Shown here one piece after another: positions 46,001-59,402 of a stretch of DNA of 64,000 bases. The DNA comes from Pyrocephalus nanus. Taxonomy: Eukaryota > Chordata > Aves > Passeriformes > Tyrannidae. Position 1 is the first letter of the stretch; every line of letters begins with the position of its first letter. Where the stretch lies: NCBI GenBank assembly GCA_038380795.1, contig CM076261.1, positions 34,311,866-34,375,865 of the forward strand, given 5' to 3'. A model generated the notes under the pieces. The model searched no databases and was not told where the DNA came from. It saw only the letters and a list, made by a program, of their open reading frames with translations. Position numbers and translations under genes: made by a program.

Positions 46001-49000
46001 AATGCATGTCACTGTTCAGTCTTTGATCCTCCAGAGAGTTAGAGCTGAGTGGCAGAGATGGCTCAGTGAGATCACTGCTTCTCTGAGCTCCTTATGATCA
46101 TTCTTACTTGCTTATCCTCACAGCTCATAAGTGCAGTACTTCTTGGCATGGCACCAGAGTCTATGTGTGTGCTGACTTAAGGGAACCTTTCCAGGTTCAG
46201 CATTGGCTGCACGAGATCCATCCACTCTGTCTTGTTTTTACTTCCCATTGAGGTTATGCTGGCACACTGTGAAAACAGCTGCTCAAAGTGCTATTTTTCA
46301 GTCCTTTCCTACAAGGTTTCTGTCAGGTCCATGCCAACACTTAGAGACTATTTTGCTTACACCTTCCTTGCCTGATTTCTGAGGTTTGACCCCATGCTCT
46401 GATGTTTCCAATACCTGCCATACACTTTTTATCATTCATAATAGTAAACCTTGAGCAGAATTTCTCTTTTGAAGCTGTTTTGAACAGAATTCATCTAAAA
46501 CTCGCAAATGTCAACATGTTGACAGCCATATATTGAGTACATTATACCAGGAATTCATGAAAACCTCTTGAGAATTTAACCTATGCAGCTTTATGCGATT
46601 TGTGGCCTAGCTTCCCGGGGAATTGATAATGAATCAAGTTACTGTGGCTTACCAAGCCTCTGCTGAGCTACCTTTCATATACACTGTATGTTCTTAGCTT
46701 GCAATAAATGTGAAGTAATGTGATTTATCTGAACTCTTTTACTAGGGGTTAGCTATACTATATATGAATTAAATGTGCAGATATATGCCCTCAGTAAAGT
46801 TCATGCCATATTTTGTCTGCAAGTGCGAATATGTAACAGAGTAAATATTTGCCAGTGCATCAGCCAGCTCTGCTGTCTTTCTTGGTGATCACTGGACAGA
46901 ACTGAGCATTGGAGGTTTCCCTGTCTCTTTGCTCACCATGTTTCATAGTCTTTTTAGGATACCAGAAATTCCCTGGAGGAAGAGGGAGATTTGCTATAAA
47001 AGGACTGAGCTTTTTGGCCTACACAGCAGAAGCAAGTACAAGGAGTATATCAGGGAAGAGCCAGGTCATAGTTCTTGTCAACTTGCAGGACAACCACAAA
47101 TGTTGCTGAGTGTACTAAAATTCAGATTAAAGACTCTATTCTGGAGCTTATTTTTTCTGCCAAGAATGGCACACAATGAGAGATGGAAGGACATTATTGT
47201 TATTCCTTCTGTAAAGTTATTACTTTCTATGTAGATATTTTTTCCATTTGCATTCCATGAGCCATAAGTTATATTATTGCACAGTATCCAACACATTGAA
47301 TATACATTCATTTATAACACATAAACAAGTCATGATTACATAAAATATATTCTAAAGTGAGAATTTTATGCTCTCATCTCTGGTCACTGCAGTCTTAGAT
47401 TATATAAGTACTTGTAATTTTGTACAGAGTTTGCTCAAGGCCGATGCAGGAAGAATGTCTTCTCCATTCATCTGCTGTCTAGACAGGCATACTTTTAAAG
47501 CTGTACAAGCTGTTTCTGGGTTTCACTGTTAAGGACTGTAACAAATTTGTTCCAAAAGAACTGCAGTGAACTTCAGAGACATTCATTGCAAGCATGATAT
47601 TATTACAATTATTTTCTGAAATTTTAATAGAATAATATTTTATTGATCATCTATAAGATGGTTAACAAAACATCAGCACCAAGGAAGGAGTTAGGTAAAT
47701 GTTTAACTTGAAACAAGATCTAGCATGTGATTAAAAAAAGATTATTAAAAGAAGAGAAAATGAAGCTTGCATGTTTGTTTGTTGTTTTTCTTTTTTTTTT
47801 TTTTTAATAGTCTTTTGCAGAATTTATGAACTTACCTCCAGCAAAACCAGGATATTTCCCTCTAGGACATATATTTCTGTAGTAGAACTCTCTTTGAAAT
47901 ATTATAATGAACATTCAGAAAATAACTACTGTCAAAAAAAAAAAAAAAGGACAGTACTTTTTTTATCCAGTACTTTTTTATAAATGACAATTTAAATACA
48001 TATAAGTCTATGTATGATCAGGAGAAACCTTGTAAAAGCAATGAAACACTTTATGAGGTTCTAGCCCATGCTCAGCTGTTAGTACCAACCATATAGGCAC
48101 AGGATGAGAAACACTGGGGTCTTAATCTACTCATATAAAAATATCAAATTAAATCTCAGCTATGTGCAGCAGGGAAAAAAAAAAAGAAAAGAAAAAAAGT
48201 TGTTTTTTTATTTTAGTTTCCTCTAATTTTTAACACTAGCTAAGAAGCTAAGCAAAAAAATACCTAATGTTAGCAGGAGTCCAGAAAACAGTTATATAAT
48301 CAAAACAGGTTTTATAACTGGCATATATTAGAAGGTTACAGAAATGTTGAGAAATCTCATTAATTTTCTTAATTTATGTTGACAAAGTAAATTGATCAGT
48401 CTCTTATTAACATGTATTTATTAAGTTTGAACTATAAAAAATAATAATACATTCTCAGTTTAAACTCTATATGTAACATTGCTTTTATAAAAAAATTCAT
48501 CATTCCCTGTTTCTCTATCAATTGAACTGAAAGCTCTCTAAATTTCCAGAATAAGTGTATCACACATTCAGCTCCCAGTGATAATTAGGTTGCAAATATT
48601 GTCCTTTCTTGCATCCATTTGACTGTAAACTTAATGCAAAAAAATACCGTGGTTTTCATTTAGCTTTAGCAGACAAGTATTTAAATAGATATTCAAAAGG
48701 TTGCTTTGGTAATTGTTTTAGGTACCATTAGGATCTAAGGCCAACACCTTTTTTTTTCTCATGAAATAGAAAAGGAGTCTTCACAGATATAGTTAATGCA
48801 GTGGTAGTCCTCAGATGGATTTTAATTAGCAAGTCCACTTTCTGACTCATCATTCAAAATACTCCACAACCAGGAAATGCATAGATTTAGTTATTCAAAG
48901 TTTTAAACCAACAGATCACAGAATTTGCCTATTAAGTCTCATAAAGAGACTTTCCATATGTGAACTTTTTAATATACTACGTTTTGACTTTTTTCCCCAT

Positions 49001-49217
49001 GTACGATATTATATTTGAACCTGTTTGACAATGGAGTTACATGTATACAGAAAGGAAACTTCATCAAAGAAAGTGTTGTGGAGGGAGAAATCTCAAGAAC
49101 TTTATAATATTTTGCGAATTTATTAGCATAACTGTTAGCCCTTCCTTTAGACAAGTGAAATGAATTGTTTTAATCTTCATATGATTCACTGTTCAGTGGG
49201 ATAACTTCATAAGAACC
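43051..49217. other. AT-rich non-coding stretch
   Basis: No gene recognised. Simple tracts are T15 at 47,791-47,805, A15 at 47,934-47,948 and an A/G-rich run at 48,174-48,199. A GC-richer patch at 44,770-44,960 gives short frames on both strands with no identified product. Confidence 0.5.
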
Positions 49218-49362
49218 CTGATATTAGCTCAGTTATTTAGAGTACGGTGCTAATAACACTGAGGTTGTGGGTTTGATGCCTGTATGGGCCATGCACTTAA
49301 GAGCTGGAGCTGGCGATCCTGACAGGTCCCTTCCAACTCAGAATAACCTGTAATTCTATGAA
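49218..49362 (+). mobile_element. TguSINE1-like SINE (tRNA-Ile head, CR1-like tail), copy 2
   Basis: The tRNA-Ile-like head (49,218-49,291) shows TTAGCTCAGTT, ACGGTGCTAATAACAC with the AAT anticodon, a B-box-like GGGTTTGATGCC and a GTATGGGCCA end. The tail reads GGAGCTGGCGATCCTGAC, GGTCCCTTCCAACTCAGA and TGTAATTCTATGAA, the CR1-type 3' terminus. It is more complete at the 3' end than the copy at 15,753. The same family in the same orientation twice in 64 kb supports a passerine origin. Confidence 0.88.
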
Positions 49363-52300
49363 GATCTCTAGGAAAGTGTTAATTTGTCGTAATTTACCAC
49401 TTACTTGGACTACTCCTGGCAGAGACATTAAAATTCAGCTTCAGTTCTACATACTGAGTTCTTACCAACATCTCCAGCAATACTTGGTATGAGAGAGCAG
49501 CCTGAGAAGAGTTTTATTAAACCATACAGCTGGAACATGAGTTGAACTTGTTTGAGGAGGGAAGCCCAAATTCTTCCCAGGAAAATTGCATAGCCTGGCT
49601 ATTATGCCTTGCCATCCCTTCAATAGATCTAGCATAAAAAATAAAATTTAAAAAAAGTAAATAATAATGCATTCAAGGCACTTAAAAACAGTGAGAGTGA
49701 TGGCCAAGGAAAATACTATAACAGATGTGAGTTGTTCCACTATAAGTAGCTCCAATTGCCTTATCCACCTCATGCTTCAAAGCATTACAAAAACAACCAG
49801 AAAGTTTCTCCTCTATAAGAAGAGTGCCATCTTTGTGAAGATTCATTGTAGCTATAATACTAACTACCTGACTGGTAGCATTGTAAAGCTTCATGAAAAG
49901 GGCAACTCTCACAAGAAGTTTTATACTTGAAATAGCATATACCACATATATATACCATATAAATACATACTTATGTGAATCCATACAGATCTAAAAACAA
50001 ACAAACAAAAAAAATAGAATTAAAATACACTTCAAACATGCTTCAAGCTTCATTTGCCCTCATACTAATGAAGGCAGATGAAGTTTGAACCATATTTTTA
50101 TATACACAGATTTAGGGGGAAGCTGCACTTTGCCTTAATTTAAAGGTACAGCACCACCTGCTGATAGAATGCATCAGTGTATGTAAGCACAGCTTTCATG
50201 TATTCCACATACACTTCATCTCAGCTGATCTCACTTAGAAGCTTGTACTATCTACAGATATTGTGGTAGTATCAGTAAGGTTAGGATGACATGTAAAAAC
50301 TGAGCCAGAATAACTTTTGCCAAATAAAATTAATTATGTTGATTTGAATAGGACAGAAATTAAGGTAGTGATCAAACTCTCTTTGGTATGTGTACGAGAT
50401 TTAATATGTTCTTCAGAATGATTAGCAATACTGTAATTTAAGTCATGAATGCAAAAATATAGTTTCAAGCTTAAATAAGATCTCATCGAAAGGAAAATTT
50501 TTAACATATTCTTGTATGGAAAGTAACTGAATATTTCTATTGAAGTTCTCTATGTTCTCTAAAAATTTCTCTAAAAATAATGTCTGCAAAAATTTACTTC
50601 TTAAATTAATAAATGCAAAATCTTGCTATAACACAATATTCATCACTTCAGTATTATACCACCTTATTGAATTTATAATTTAAAATATATTAATTTCTGA
50701 TGCAAATTTTATTCATATTAATACAATTTTCTTACCTATTATGTAATGAGAATAAAATTTCACCTATATACTTTAAGTCAGTATTGTTGAAATGTCAAGC
50801 TAATATTCGAGTTGTGAGGTGTTCAAGACAGGGATGAGCATTTTATTATATGTTTGCTTAGTGACTTATATAATGGGTCCCTGCCTCACTTTCATACTAG
50901 GACAGAAAAGTAAAACCAATCAGAATCAAAAAGTTCTCATCTCTATTAATCAAACTTTCCTTAAATGTCTAAATCCAGTCTTCAGAGCAGCTTCAGGAAC
51001 CCTTAAAAGTTAAACTTAAAGAAAACACGACCTTCATCACCCATTAAGTGTAATGGAACATCACTTAACTTTTCAGACCTACTAGAAGGATGGAAATTCA
51101 ATACACTGATAAAACCAGAAGTTCAGCAAGCGACATCTGTGAATTAACATCAGATTTTGTTTGTTTTTTTTTCAAGCTCCTATCTAAAAAGCTAATTTTG
51201 CCAGGTCCTCACAAGAAGAGGGTAAACTCCCTCAATGGAACACTGATGGAGTACTTGATAACCCCAAAGTTTCCAAGGGCTTTTTTCAGGAGTCCAGAAA
51301 ATTTCAATTTCTTTTGTTGTTGTATTTTAGCTATATCTTTTTTTAATGCCTTCTTGTTTTTCCAGTCACTTAGAATTTCTACCATCTTCACTGTCAGCAA
51401 ATGTAATAAACCCCACTGGAGTTGCAAGTACTGTATGCTTAGTGCGTATGCTCAGTATGAGAGAGAACAGGCAGGATACAAGCTGACCTATGCCAACACT
51501 ATTATTAATTCTTCAGGTACTGTTAGCAGCTTCAGGCTACAGAAAAATAATTCACTTAGAAAAGCAATAGGGAGTTTTATAAACCCTTAAGAGGTGAACA
51601 GCCATTTTTAGCTCTAAATACAGTCAGACAGTAGTCTCCAGGTAATAAAGCACATAAATCTCAAAGTAATGCTTTGTTAGTGTATATTTAGTGAAATTAT
51701 ATTTAATACTATGAGCATTTTAAAATCTGCTTGTTAGGAAACTGCTAATTTTTATTGCCAGGTTTTGTCCTCCCTGGAAACTGATGTCTGCTCTAAAGAA
51801 CTTCCTGGTTTTCACAACCTAATAGAATTTCAGAACTGGTGGAGATAGCAGCCATACAACAATTTTAAGTTTGCGCCTTTTCCTGTGGTTTAGAAATAAG
51901 ACAGCTGTGAATGAGACATGCTTGTAAAGTGAAAAAACAACTAAGCCAGAATTAATCACAGGAAATCCACATAGAATTCAACAAATAATTCTAGCTGAGT
52001 GAAATGGGGAAAAACATAACAATATCAAATATCATTGCTTCAGACATTCAGAACAAAATCTTTCAGCTCAAAATGTTTGCTTTTCCAATTAATCATTGGG
52101 ATTTTACTCAGTAATTTCTCAATGAAGCACAACATTTTGTTTCATATTGAAAGGAACTGGTACTTGTATTAATCCCAAATTACTCTGGATTTCTATAGTT
52201 CAGATACAAAACCAAATAATATTATCATATATATTATCATATACTATCATAATCAGAATTCTCTAGATACAGGTATTCAAGATGTCTGGTTGTCTTGTAT

Positions 52301-55300
52301 CATTGCATTGTATGATTATGATACTAAGTTTAACTCTGTAAATTGATGACATTTTGAAAGATAGAGGCTGGCCAAGAAATTAGACTCTGTGGGAATACAG
52401 GCAGGAAAAGAAATGCAGCTTCAATGAGGCACTATAAGATATTTGGAGATTCATATTAAAAAACAATGCTTTGTTTCTGGTTATCAAGTCAGACCAAAAC
52501 GTGATTTAGGCAGATATGCTGTCAGTTGATAAAGATTTTTTACCTATATCTGGGTTTGAATTATTAACTGCAGCCAGCAACAATGTTTCTGAGGAGATGA
52601 ACTCACTAATAGGGCTGAAGTCATCAGGTTACCAGGCACAAAAAGACATTTTTGTTTTGTTTTTGTTTTTGTTTTTTTCTAGAGCACATATTGAGGGAAA
52701 AAATAGAGTCTTCACTTTATTCCAGTCCAGACTCTTTTCCATTTTTAAGCAGCAGCTCTATTGAGCCATGAATGTGGTTGCTGCTACAAACTGTATACAA
52801 AATTGGACCACTGACAGAAGCAAAAGGTGGGTTTGAACACTATTTAATGGATTTGAAATGTTCTGAACCTTTTTCTTTTGCTAGTTTTCTATGGTTTTAA
52901 TACAGCTTTTTTTTTTCTATGTACCTGGTTATAGCAATGGAAGAACAGTAACTGATAACAAAGAGACCAAATCAGTTAATTTGAGCATAAAATACAATGT
53001 ACCCCATAGCACTCAGAACTCAGTTGGACACTGACTTCACAGATGGAAAATTGCAGAAATCTTAGATTCTCAGGAACTTCAGTCTTGTCTGAGAAATATC
53101 AGATACTTAGCACTTGTATTTGGGAACAGCTGAGAGAACTCTAGTGCATGTCTAAGACAAACTTGATCTCTATGACTAAAGAATTTGATGATTACTGAAA
53201 AATCTTTAATTTAGTATCATATCAGACAATCAATGCAGAGACTTGATGATAAAATGTAGTACCTTAAGTAGGTACTTGTGCTACAAATGAGCTTTGTATG
53301 TATTTAAAATCATATGCACTTCAGAATTTAATGAAAGCCTGTAAATTAAGATTTTTTTGTATAACTTTTACTGATGAAAATATAAAATGCAAAGCAAACA
53401 ATAATCTTGTTTTCATTGATCAATAGTACACTACAGTCCAATAAAAATGGAATGTTTTAACAATAAGCATCACCTAATATTACAAAGGGAAAATAAACGT
53501 ATTTGTGGAAAATTTGATGGTAAGAGTATGTGTTCCAAATAAGGAAGATTTATTTATGATTTTACACTGGATAAATTTTCATGTTTTCTGGTTTCCTTGG
53601 GTCTCTACCTAGAGAAAGATCAGCATGTGTTGCTATGTCTCAAATATGAAAGAGCTACAATATGTCCAAAAAAGGTGTGTGTGGGAACAACAACATGTTT
53701 TCTAAATGTTTTTAACTTATTTTCTAGTGAAAGGCATGGTAAAATACATTTGGAGCCCCTCTAAAATTTGGATGGCAAACCAAAACAAGAGTAATCTCCA
53801 AAGTTTCCAGGAACAATTTTCAGAACTTTGGCTACTGTTTGCAAACAAACAAGACAAGCAAAAACCTCTTTCTGTCTATAAACAAGAACCTTTTTAGAAG
53901 ATGCAGGTCAGGATTCAGCCTCCCTAGTCAAATTCCTGTGCTTGTATAATTGGTTTTTCTCCCAGTATTGAGTTGTTAATTAAATCTCAGTAGTAACCAA
54001 CTACTCAGTATGGATTTTTAGTATAGATGGTTTCATTTATGAAATTCTGTTTGTGCTTGTTTGTCTGTTGCAACTCAGAAGTTCTCACCATTTTTGATCA
54101 TGTTTTCTTTTTTTCTTTTACTATCTGATCAAAAAGAAAACACATCTGGATATTCCATCCGTCATACTACATAGTGATTCTTAGAAGTAGCTCTTTCTCT
54201 AATAAAAATACTGTCTTTTTTATAGTCACTGTTACTTTAAGAAAACAAGATTAATCCAGTAACCACTTTCATGCTAATCACAATTTCAGCATCTGCATCT
54301 TTACAGGAAAAAAAAAAAAAAAAAGGTTCGTACACTACAGCAAAAATAATTCTATGGGATTATAAAAATATCTTCGTTTTTTTCTACTGCTTTTTTTTGT
54401 CTTTTTAGACTTTTTTATTTTATTTTATTTTATTTGCATCTACAGGAAGACAACTTTGACTCTGGAATATCAGCTGCTTCACAACTAAGGAAACTCTTCA
54501 GTGAAAATTCTCAAAAGCATTGGTTTGCAAAGTCTATTAAAAAAAAATGGTGCCAGAATATTAAAATAGTCTCATTCAGATCTATGAAATCTAGTTGTGC
54601 ATTTTAATTGCAGAAGAAATCCTCCTGATCCTATGTATTATTGAAAGGCAGAACTTTCAATGGTGGGAGGCAGACACCCCGTCTTCTAGAAAAAAAAAAA
54701 TCCAAACTAAACAACAAACAAAAACACAGTCAAGAAAAACTCTAAATTGTAACACAAGATATATTTTTTTAGTCCTCAGCAATTTAACAGGCCTCTTTTC
54801 ATATAAATTTTGAAACTATTGTCATCTTGAGAATGAGAAGAACATGGAGCAAATCACTATGAAGGAAGAAATAAAAGAAGCAGAAGCCTGATTATGTGAG
54901 GTCTATACTTAAAATTCTTGTGTTATTTTCTGGGTAGCTTTGTTATCTCTAATCAAATCTTTGTTGGTGTTCTACAAAGTATGATTTTGGGCCTTTTTCA
55001 AAGGACACATTCTTTCCTCAGCACTTTGTACTTATATACACCAGCCCTGAACAAATATAAATTGCACTAGGAATAACGCTTTAAAAGCAGGACCTTCAAA
55101 ACAGCAAGAGAAATAAGTGACAGTGACTTGTTGGCAAATATATTTCAAAGCATACAACTGGACCGCAACAGTTCATGTTAACTTGTCAAAAATATATTAA
55201 TTTTTCTTTCTTGAACTCAGCAATTTTACCAGTCTTCAGATATTAAAAACTGCTCACAGAGCAACTGCATGTTATTAACCCAATTTTTTTGCTGGGTAAG

Positions 55301-57079
55301 CAAACTCCTAAGAACTATCATTCGTGGAAGTTGCCTATTGGTTTGATTCACCTTAACTTCAGAGCCAGGTTTGACTAGGAATGTTTCTTTGACTGTGAAC
55401 TTTGACTCTCTTTTTGATTTTGTTTGATAGGTTTGGGGTATTTTTTGGGGTTGTTCTGTTTTTTGTTAATTGATAGGAGACAAGTGATACAGCTAAGAAA
55501 TTAAATAAGTGATTTTTTGCTCCTGTTCGGGCTAACTGGTTTGTGCTGACAATCTAGTGGTTCTCACTACGCTAATTTAAAGGGGTCTATTATGATTTCA
55601 CGAAAGGCATCCCTGCCTGTGGATTGACCATCTGAGGCATGTTTCCAAGCTTTATCCTCTGTCTCTTTCACATGAAAAGGCTGTCCTCATGAGTTCATAA
55701 GAGGCTGCCCTAGAGCATAAACAAAAGCCCAGTAAAGTGAGAACCATTAGAAAATTCAATGCAGATGTACACCCTGGGTCCAAACCAAAACAGTGATAGA
55801 GCAGCACCTAAAGATTACTGTAGAACCTCAACTGGAATAAGAGTGAATACAAACAGCTTGCACCCAAGCATTTCTCACCATATTTGGATTATCATTTTAG
55901 TTTGTTACATTTAAGATTTCCAGTTTCCTAAAATAAGAAAGATATTTTACAATTTGATTTTCATTTTATTTACGCAATATAATCCTATATAATAAGAGCA
56001 TAACTCACTCCTACATAATAAGTATAGATTAAATACATCAAAAGTCTTACAAAATTTAATTATGTGAAAATATGGAAAATATTAAAACAATATGATGTGC
56101 CACAAGAAAAAATAGGGGAAAAAAATCACAGTAGCTACTGTACAGAATTCATAATTTTGGTGGTTTTTAAATTTTTTTTCTTTTTAGGAGTAGAATGCAC
56201 AAAGTTGGTGGGAATTCTACTTGCAGACTTGCCAGTTATGGATATTTCAATATCATGTTCTTCTATGAATCATGTTTTGGTTTTTTTACTATCTGTAATG
56301 AATCTGATTCTAAAAATGTAGCTCTTACAGTCAAACAGTTGTGTTGGTCAAACAGTACTTCACCAATTCTTACAATTTTAAAATGGAAAAAAAATGATTC
56401 TAGAAAAAGAAAATATTAAGGCTAACAAGACTGTGTTATGTGTCTAATCTCATGAGGCTTAAGTCCATTAATATATTCTTTGGAAACTAACAATTTTTGA
56501 CTGACAGTGGTTTAATGCTGGAAACAGATCTTACTGTTAAACCATCCTTCTCTGGCTTGTGAAAACATAATCAATTTCAGTGTGATTCCTACCATGCTTA
56601 TGTGTTCATCACAGCAGTACAAGCAAAGCTGATGCAAAGGGGAACCTTGCCTTCTGGTAATTTCAGAAGAGATCAAGCCACATGACAACCTCTAATAAAT
56701 TATGCCTTCAGATTACAGCTGGTGCCTTATTTTGGCACAGTAGTAAAAAAGCCAGTGTTTTGATAGCAATTTTTGAGCAAATCCTTCAGAGAAAGAATAG
56801 GTTACCCAGAGACAACTTGTCTATCTTTTGACAAGTCTGTACATATGTCCGTATTTTCCACCTAAAAAAGGGTGGACACTTAATTTCTTCCATTCCTTGA
56901 AATTACTTTAAATTTTGAAGCACCATGTATGTTTGGGAATTATTCAACAAAAAAAGAACCTAAACTATTGTAGATTCATCTAGATCCTACTGTAATTTTT
57001 CAGTAATATTCCTCTTCACACAAATTCCTTCCCCAAAATTTGTATGTAATTTTCTTTAATAATAAATTGCAGATCATAT
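49363..57079. other. AT-rich non-coding stretch
   Basis: The longest stretch without a recognised element. The 166-codon plus-strand frame at 51,090-51,590 is the longest one outside the transposons with no overlapping strong repeat, but it lacks any recognisable domain. Simple tracts are (TTTTG)n near 52,649-52,677, A17 at 54,308-54,324 and (TTTTA)n at 54,411-54,435. Confidence 0.5.
54411..54435. repeat. (TTTTA)n microsatellite
   Basis: About four to five TTTTA units in a T-rich context. Confidence 0.85.
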
Positions 57080-57192
57080 AATCATAGAATATTTTTGTTT
57101 GGAAGGGACCTTTAAAGGTCATGTAGTCCAACACCTGTATAACAAGCAGGGATGTCCTACTAAATCAGGTTGCTCAGAGCACCCATTCAAAC
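57080..57192 (-). mobile_element. CR1 LINE 3' end fragment, minus strand
   Basis: The + strand begins ATCATAGAATATTTTTGTTT and continues GGAAGGGACCTTTAAAGGTC, AGTCCAACACC, AAGCAGGGATGTCC and GGTTGCTCAGAGC. This is the reverse complement of the last ~110 bp of a CR1 3' UTR of the long-tailed type, as at 16,150. Confidence 0.88.
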
Positions 57193-57299
57193 TTAATAGA
57201 ATATTCTCCCATAGGATTCTGATGAACTCGTGTTACCATGTTTGATGTAATTTATTTGTAATTGCTAATTGGCATTTAAGATATCTGAAGCAGGATCTG

Positions 57300-57337
<38 letters not shown>

Positions 57338-59006
57338 GTTGGTGGGGTTTTTCCCCTCTGTGTTTGTACATAGCAAATAGCTGTAAATGAATAATTAAAA
57401 AACTAAACTTGTGCAACTTTCTAAATTTTCAAGAAACATGATATGAAATAATTTTCATGCAAATAAAATGCCTTTTACAGAGTTCTGTTTAAAATTCCTT
57501 TTTAATATGAACCTTTAGAGAATGTTTAAAAATGCATTTTCTGAGATTTTTCAGTCCTCTGTTGACTCTTAAACAAAATAAATATTTAATCAAGATACCA
57601 GGGGAGAAAGCCACCTGGGCACCATAGGCTATTACATATCATAAAATGTTAAATGGCAATATTTAAGTAGGGAAAAAAGTTTTATTTCTACTATGGAATA
57701 TTAACATTTTCCATCTTTCTTTAGTCATGTTTCCAAGCTACTCTTGCTTTTCAAAACTTGAGTGTCATTGCAGTAGAAAGTTAAGAAACACTGTGACACT
57801 GATTCAGTTTAAATATCGGTAAATTCTCAAATGTATTAAAGATCTATTACTTCTTATCAGCTCAGCCTCAGTATCAGCTATCAGCCACTTATTAAGAAAA
57901 TAACAGCAATATGGATTAGATGTCATTTGGCAAAATTCTGAAGTCTACGACTGTTTTCTGTGTGTGAAATGATTCAGTCTTTCGAGTGAATGGTTCTTAG
58001 TGCTTGAGAGATGAGATATTTTAGGAAGTAGATACTAACTGATGAAGTATGGACTTCAGGAAATAGTTTCATTGAATATACTTTTCAAACAAAGACATTA
58101 GGACAAAAAAAAAAATCTTTGACACTTCTGACAGCCACTAAATATCCTTCCTCAAGCTACAAAATTCTTGTGATGGTGTAAAACTGATCAGCTTTTTTCT
58201 CTCTTCCAAATTATTAAAGGAACGGAGGTTGTATATACAATCTAAATGTCTGTTTGCCTCAAAAGAAGACTCAGAGGAAGATACAAATACTACTAATAAA
58301 ATATATCCAAAACTGATATTTCCAGCTCCAAAATAGTGACTCATCTTTTTGACCAGCACTGAATGTCTGTGTTATTAATAATTTTATTTCTCTTTTTTTC
58401 AAGACAAGATGAAGTTCTAAAAAATGTTACAGGTATCTGCCCTGTTGATCTTCTTGCTATCATGTTTCTGTTTCTTTCCAGAATACAGAATCACTGGATT
58501 TTTATACTCTAATTTTTTTCACTATTAAGTTTTCCATGAGTTATAGGTGCTTTGAAAGTGACTGAATAAATAACAAAGATATTAATTTATGCACTTAGGC
58601 TAAAACAATGTTGCCATTCAAACCTAAGGTAGATAGGTTCTCCTGTAAGACTTTAATTAAAATAATTTCATAATATTGTGACATTTAAAATGACACATTA
58701 AAATCAAAATATAAGAGATGAAAAATTTATTTGTTAGTGTTCTCACCACTCTTTGAGCAATATCACTGTACAATCTAGGTAGAGTTTAAAACTTGACTAT
58801 TGTCCCTCTAAAACATATCTAAAAGAAGGAAAAAACCTCCTTATGTTGTTATCACAAGTTCTACTCCAAAATGAACTTAAAGATGGGCTAATTTTCAATT
58901 TATTTTAGCTAAAATTACTATTCTAATATGTGCCTCATCTAACAGTGCTAATATAAATGAGTTTTTCCATCAGTTTACTGGTTTTTGCACCAATACGCAT
59001 TGGTGC
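57193..59006. other. AT-rich non-coding stretch with long T-tract
   Basis: No gene is seen. It contains a 33-base T-run and AT-rich unique DNA. Confidence 0.55.
57304..57336. repeat. Homopolymer T run (33 bases)
   Basis: Thirty-three consecutive T residues followed by GGTTGGTGGGG. No retroposon whose poly(A) tail this would be could be recognised on the minus strand at lower coordinates within 100 bp; the CR1 at 57,080 does not use poly(A). Exact length is unreliable in assemblies. Confidence 0.9.
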
Positions 59007-59402
59007 CCAGAGCCCAAGTCTTATGAGGAGTGGCTGAAGGAGCTGAGGTTCTTTAGCCTGGAGAAAATGGGATCTTATTGCTCTCCACCACTAACTGAAA
59101 TAAGGTTGTAGCAAGAGGAGAGGTCAGTCTTTTCTGCCAGGTAACAAGTAGAATAAGAGGAAATGGCCTCCAGTTGCACCAGGGGAGGTTTAGATTAGAT
59201 ATTTGGGAATATTTCTTCATGGAAATAGTGGTCAGGCGTTGGAACAGGCTGCCCAGGGAAGTATTTGAGTCACCATCCCCGGAAGTGGGTGTGGATGTGG
59301 CATCTAGGGACATGGATTAGTGGTGAACATGGTAGTGCTGGGCTGGTGGTTGGACTCCATGATCTTAGTCTTTTACAACTTTAGTGATTCTATGATTCTA
59401 TG
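59007..59402 (+). mobile_element. CR1 LINE, 5'-truncated copy with intact 3' end
   Basis: It starts in the ORF2 C-terminal region (GAGGAGTGGCTGAAGGAGCT, TTTAGCCTGGAGAA) and runs through AGGGGAGGTTTAGATTAGAT and GGAACAGGCTGCCCAGGGAA into the 3' UTR. It ends in TGATTCTATGATTCTATG. About 50 bp of the usual sequence is missing between the GAGAA and GGGATCTTATTGCTCTCCA parts near 59,065. The 86-codon minus-strand frame is an antisense shadow. Confidence 0.94.

Noticed and set aside
51090..51590. 166-codon open frame on the plus strand
   Set aside because: No recognisable domain, erratic composition (F/C/S/K rich), no promoter or splice context. In AT-rich DNA of this length a frame of this size can occur by chance.
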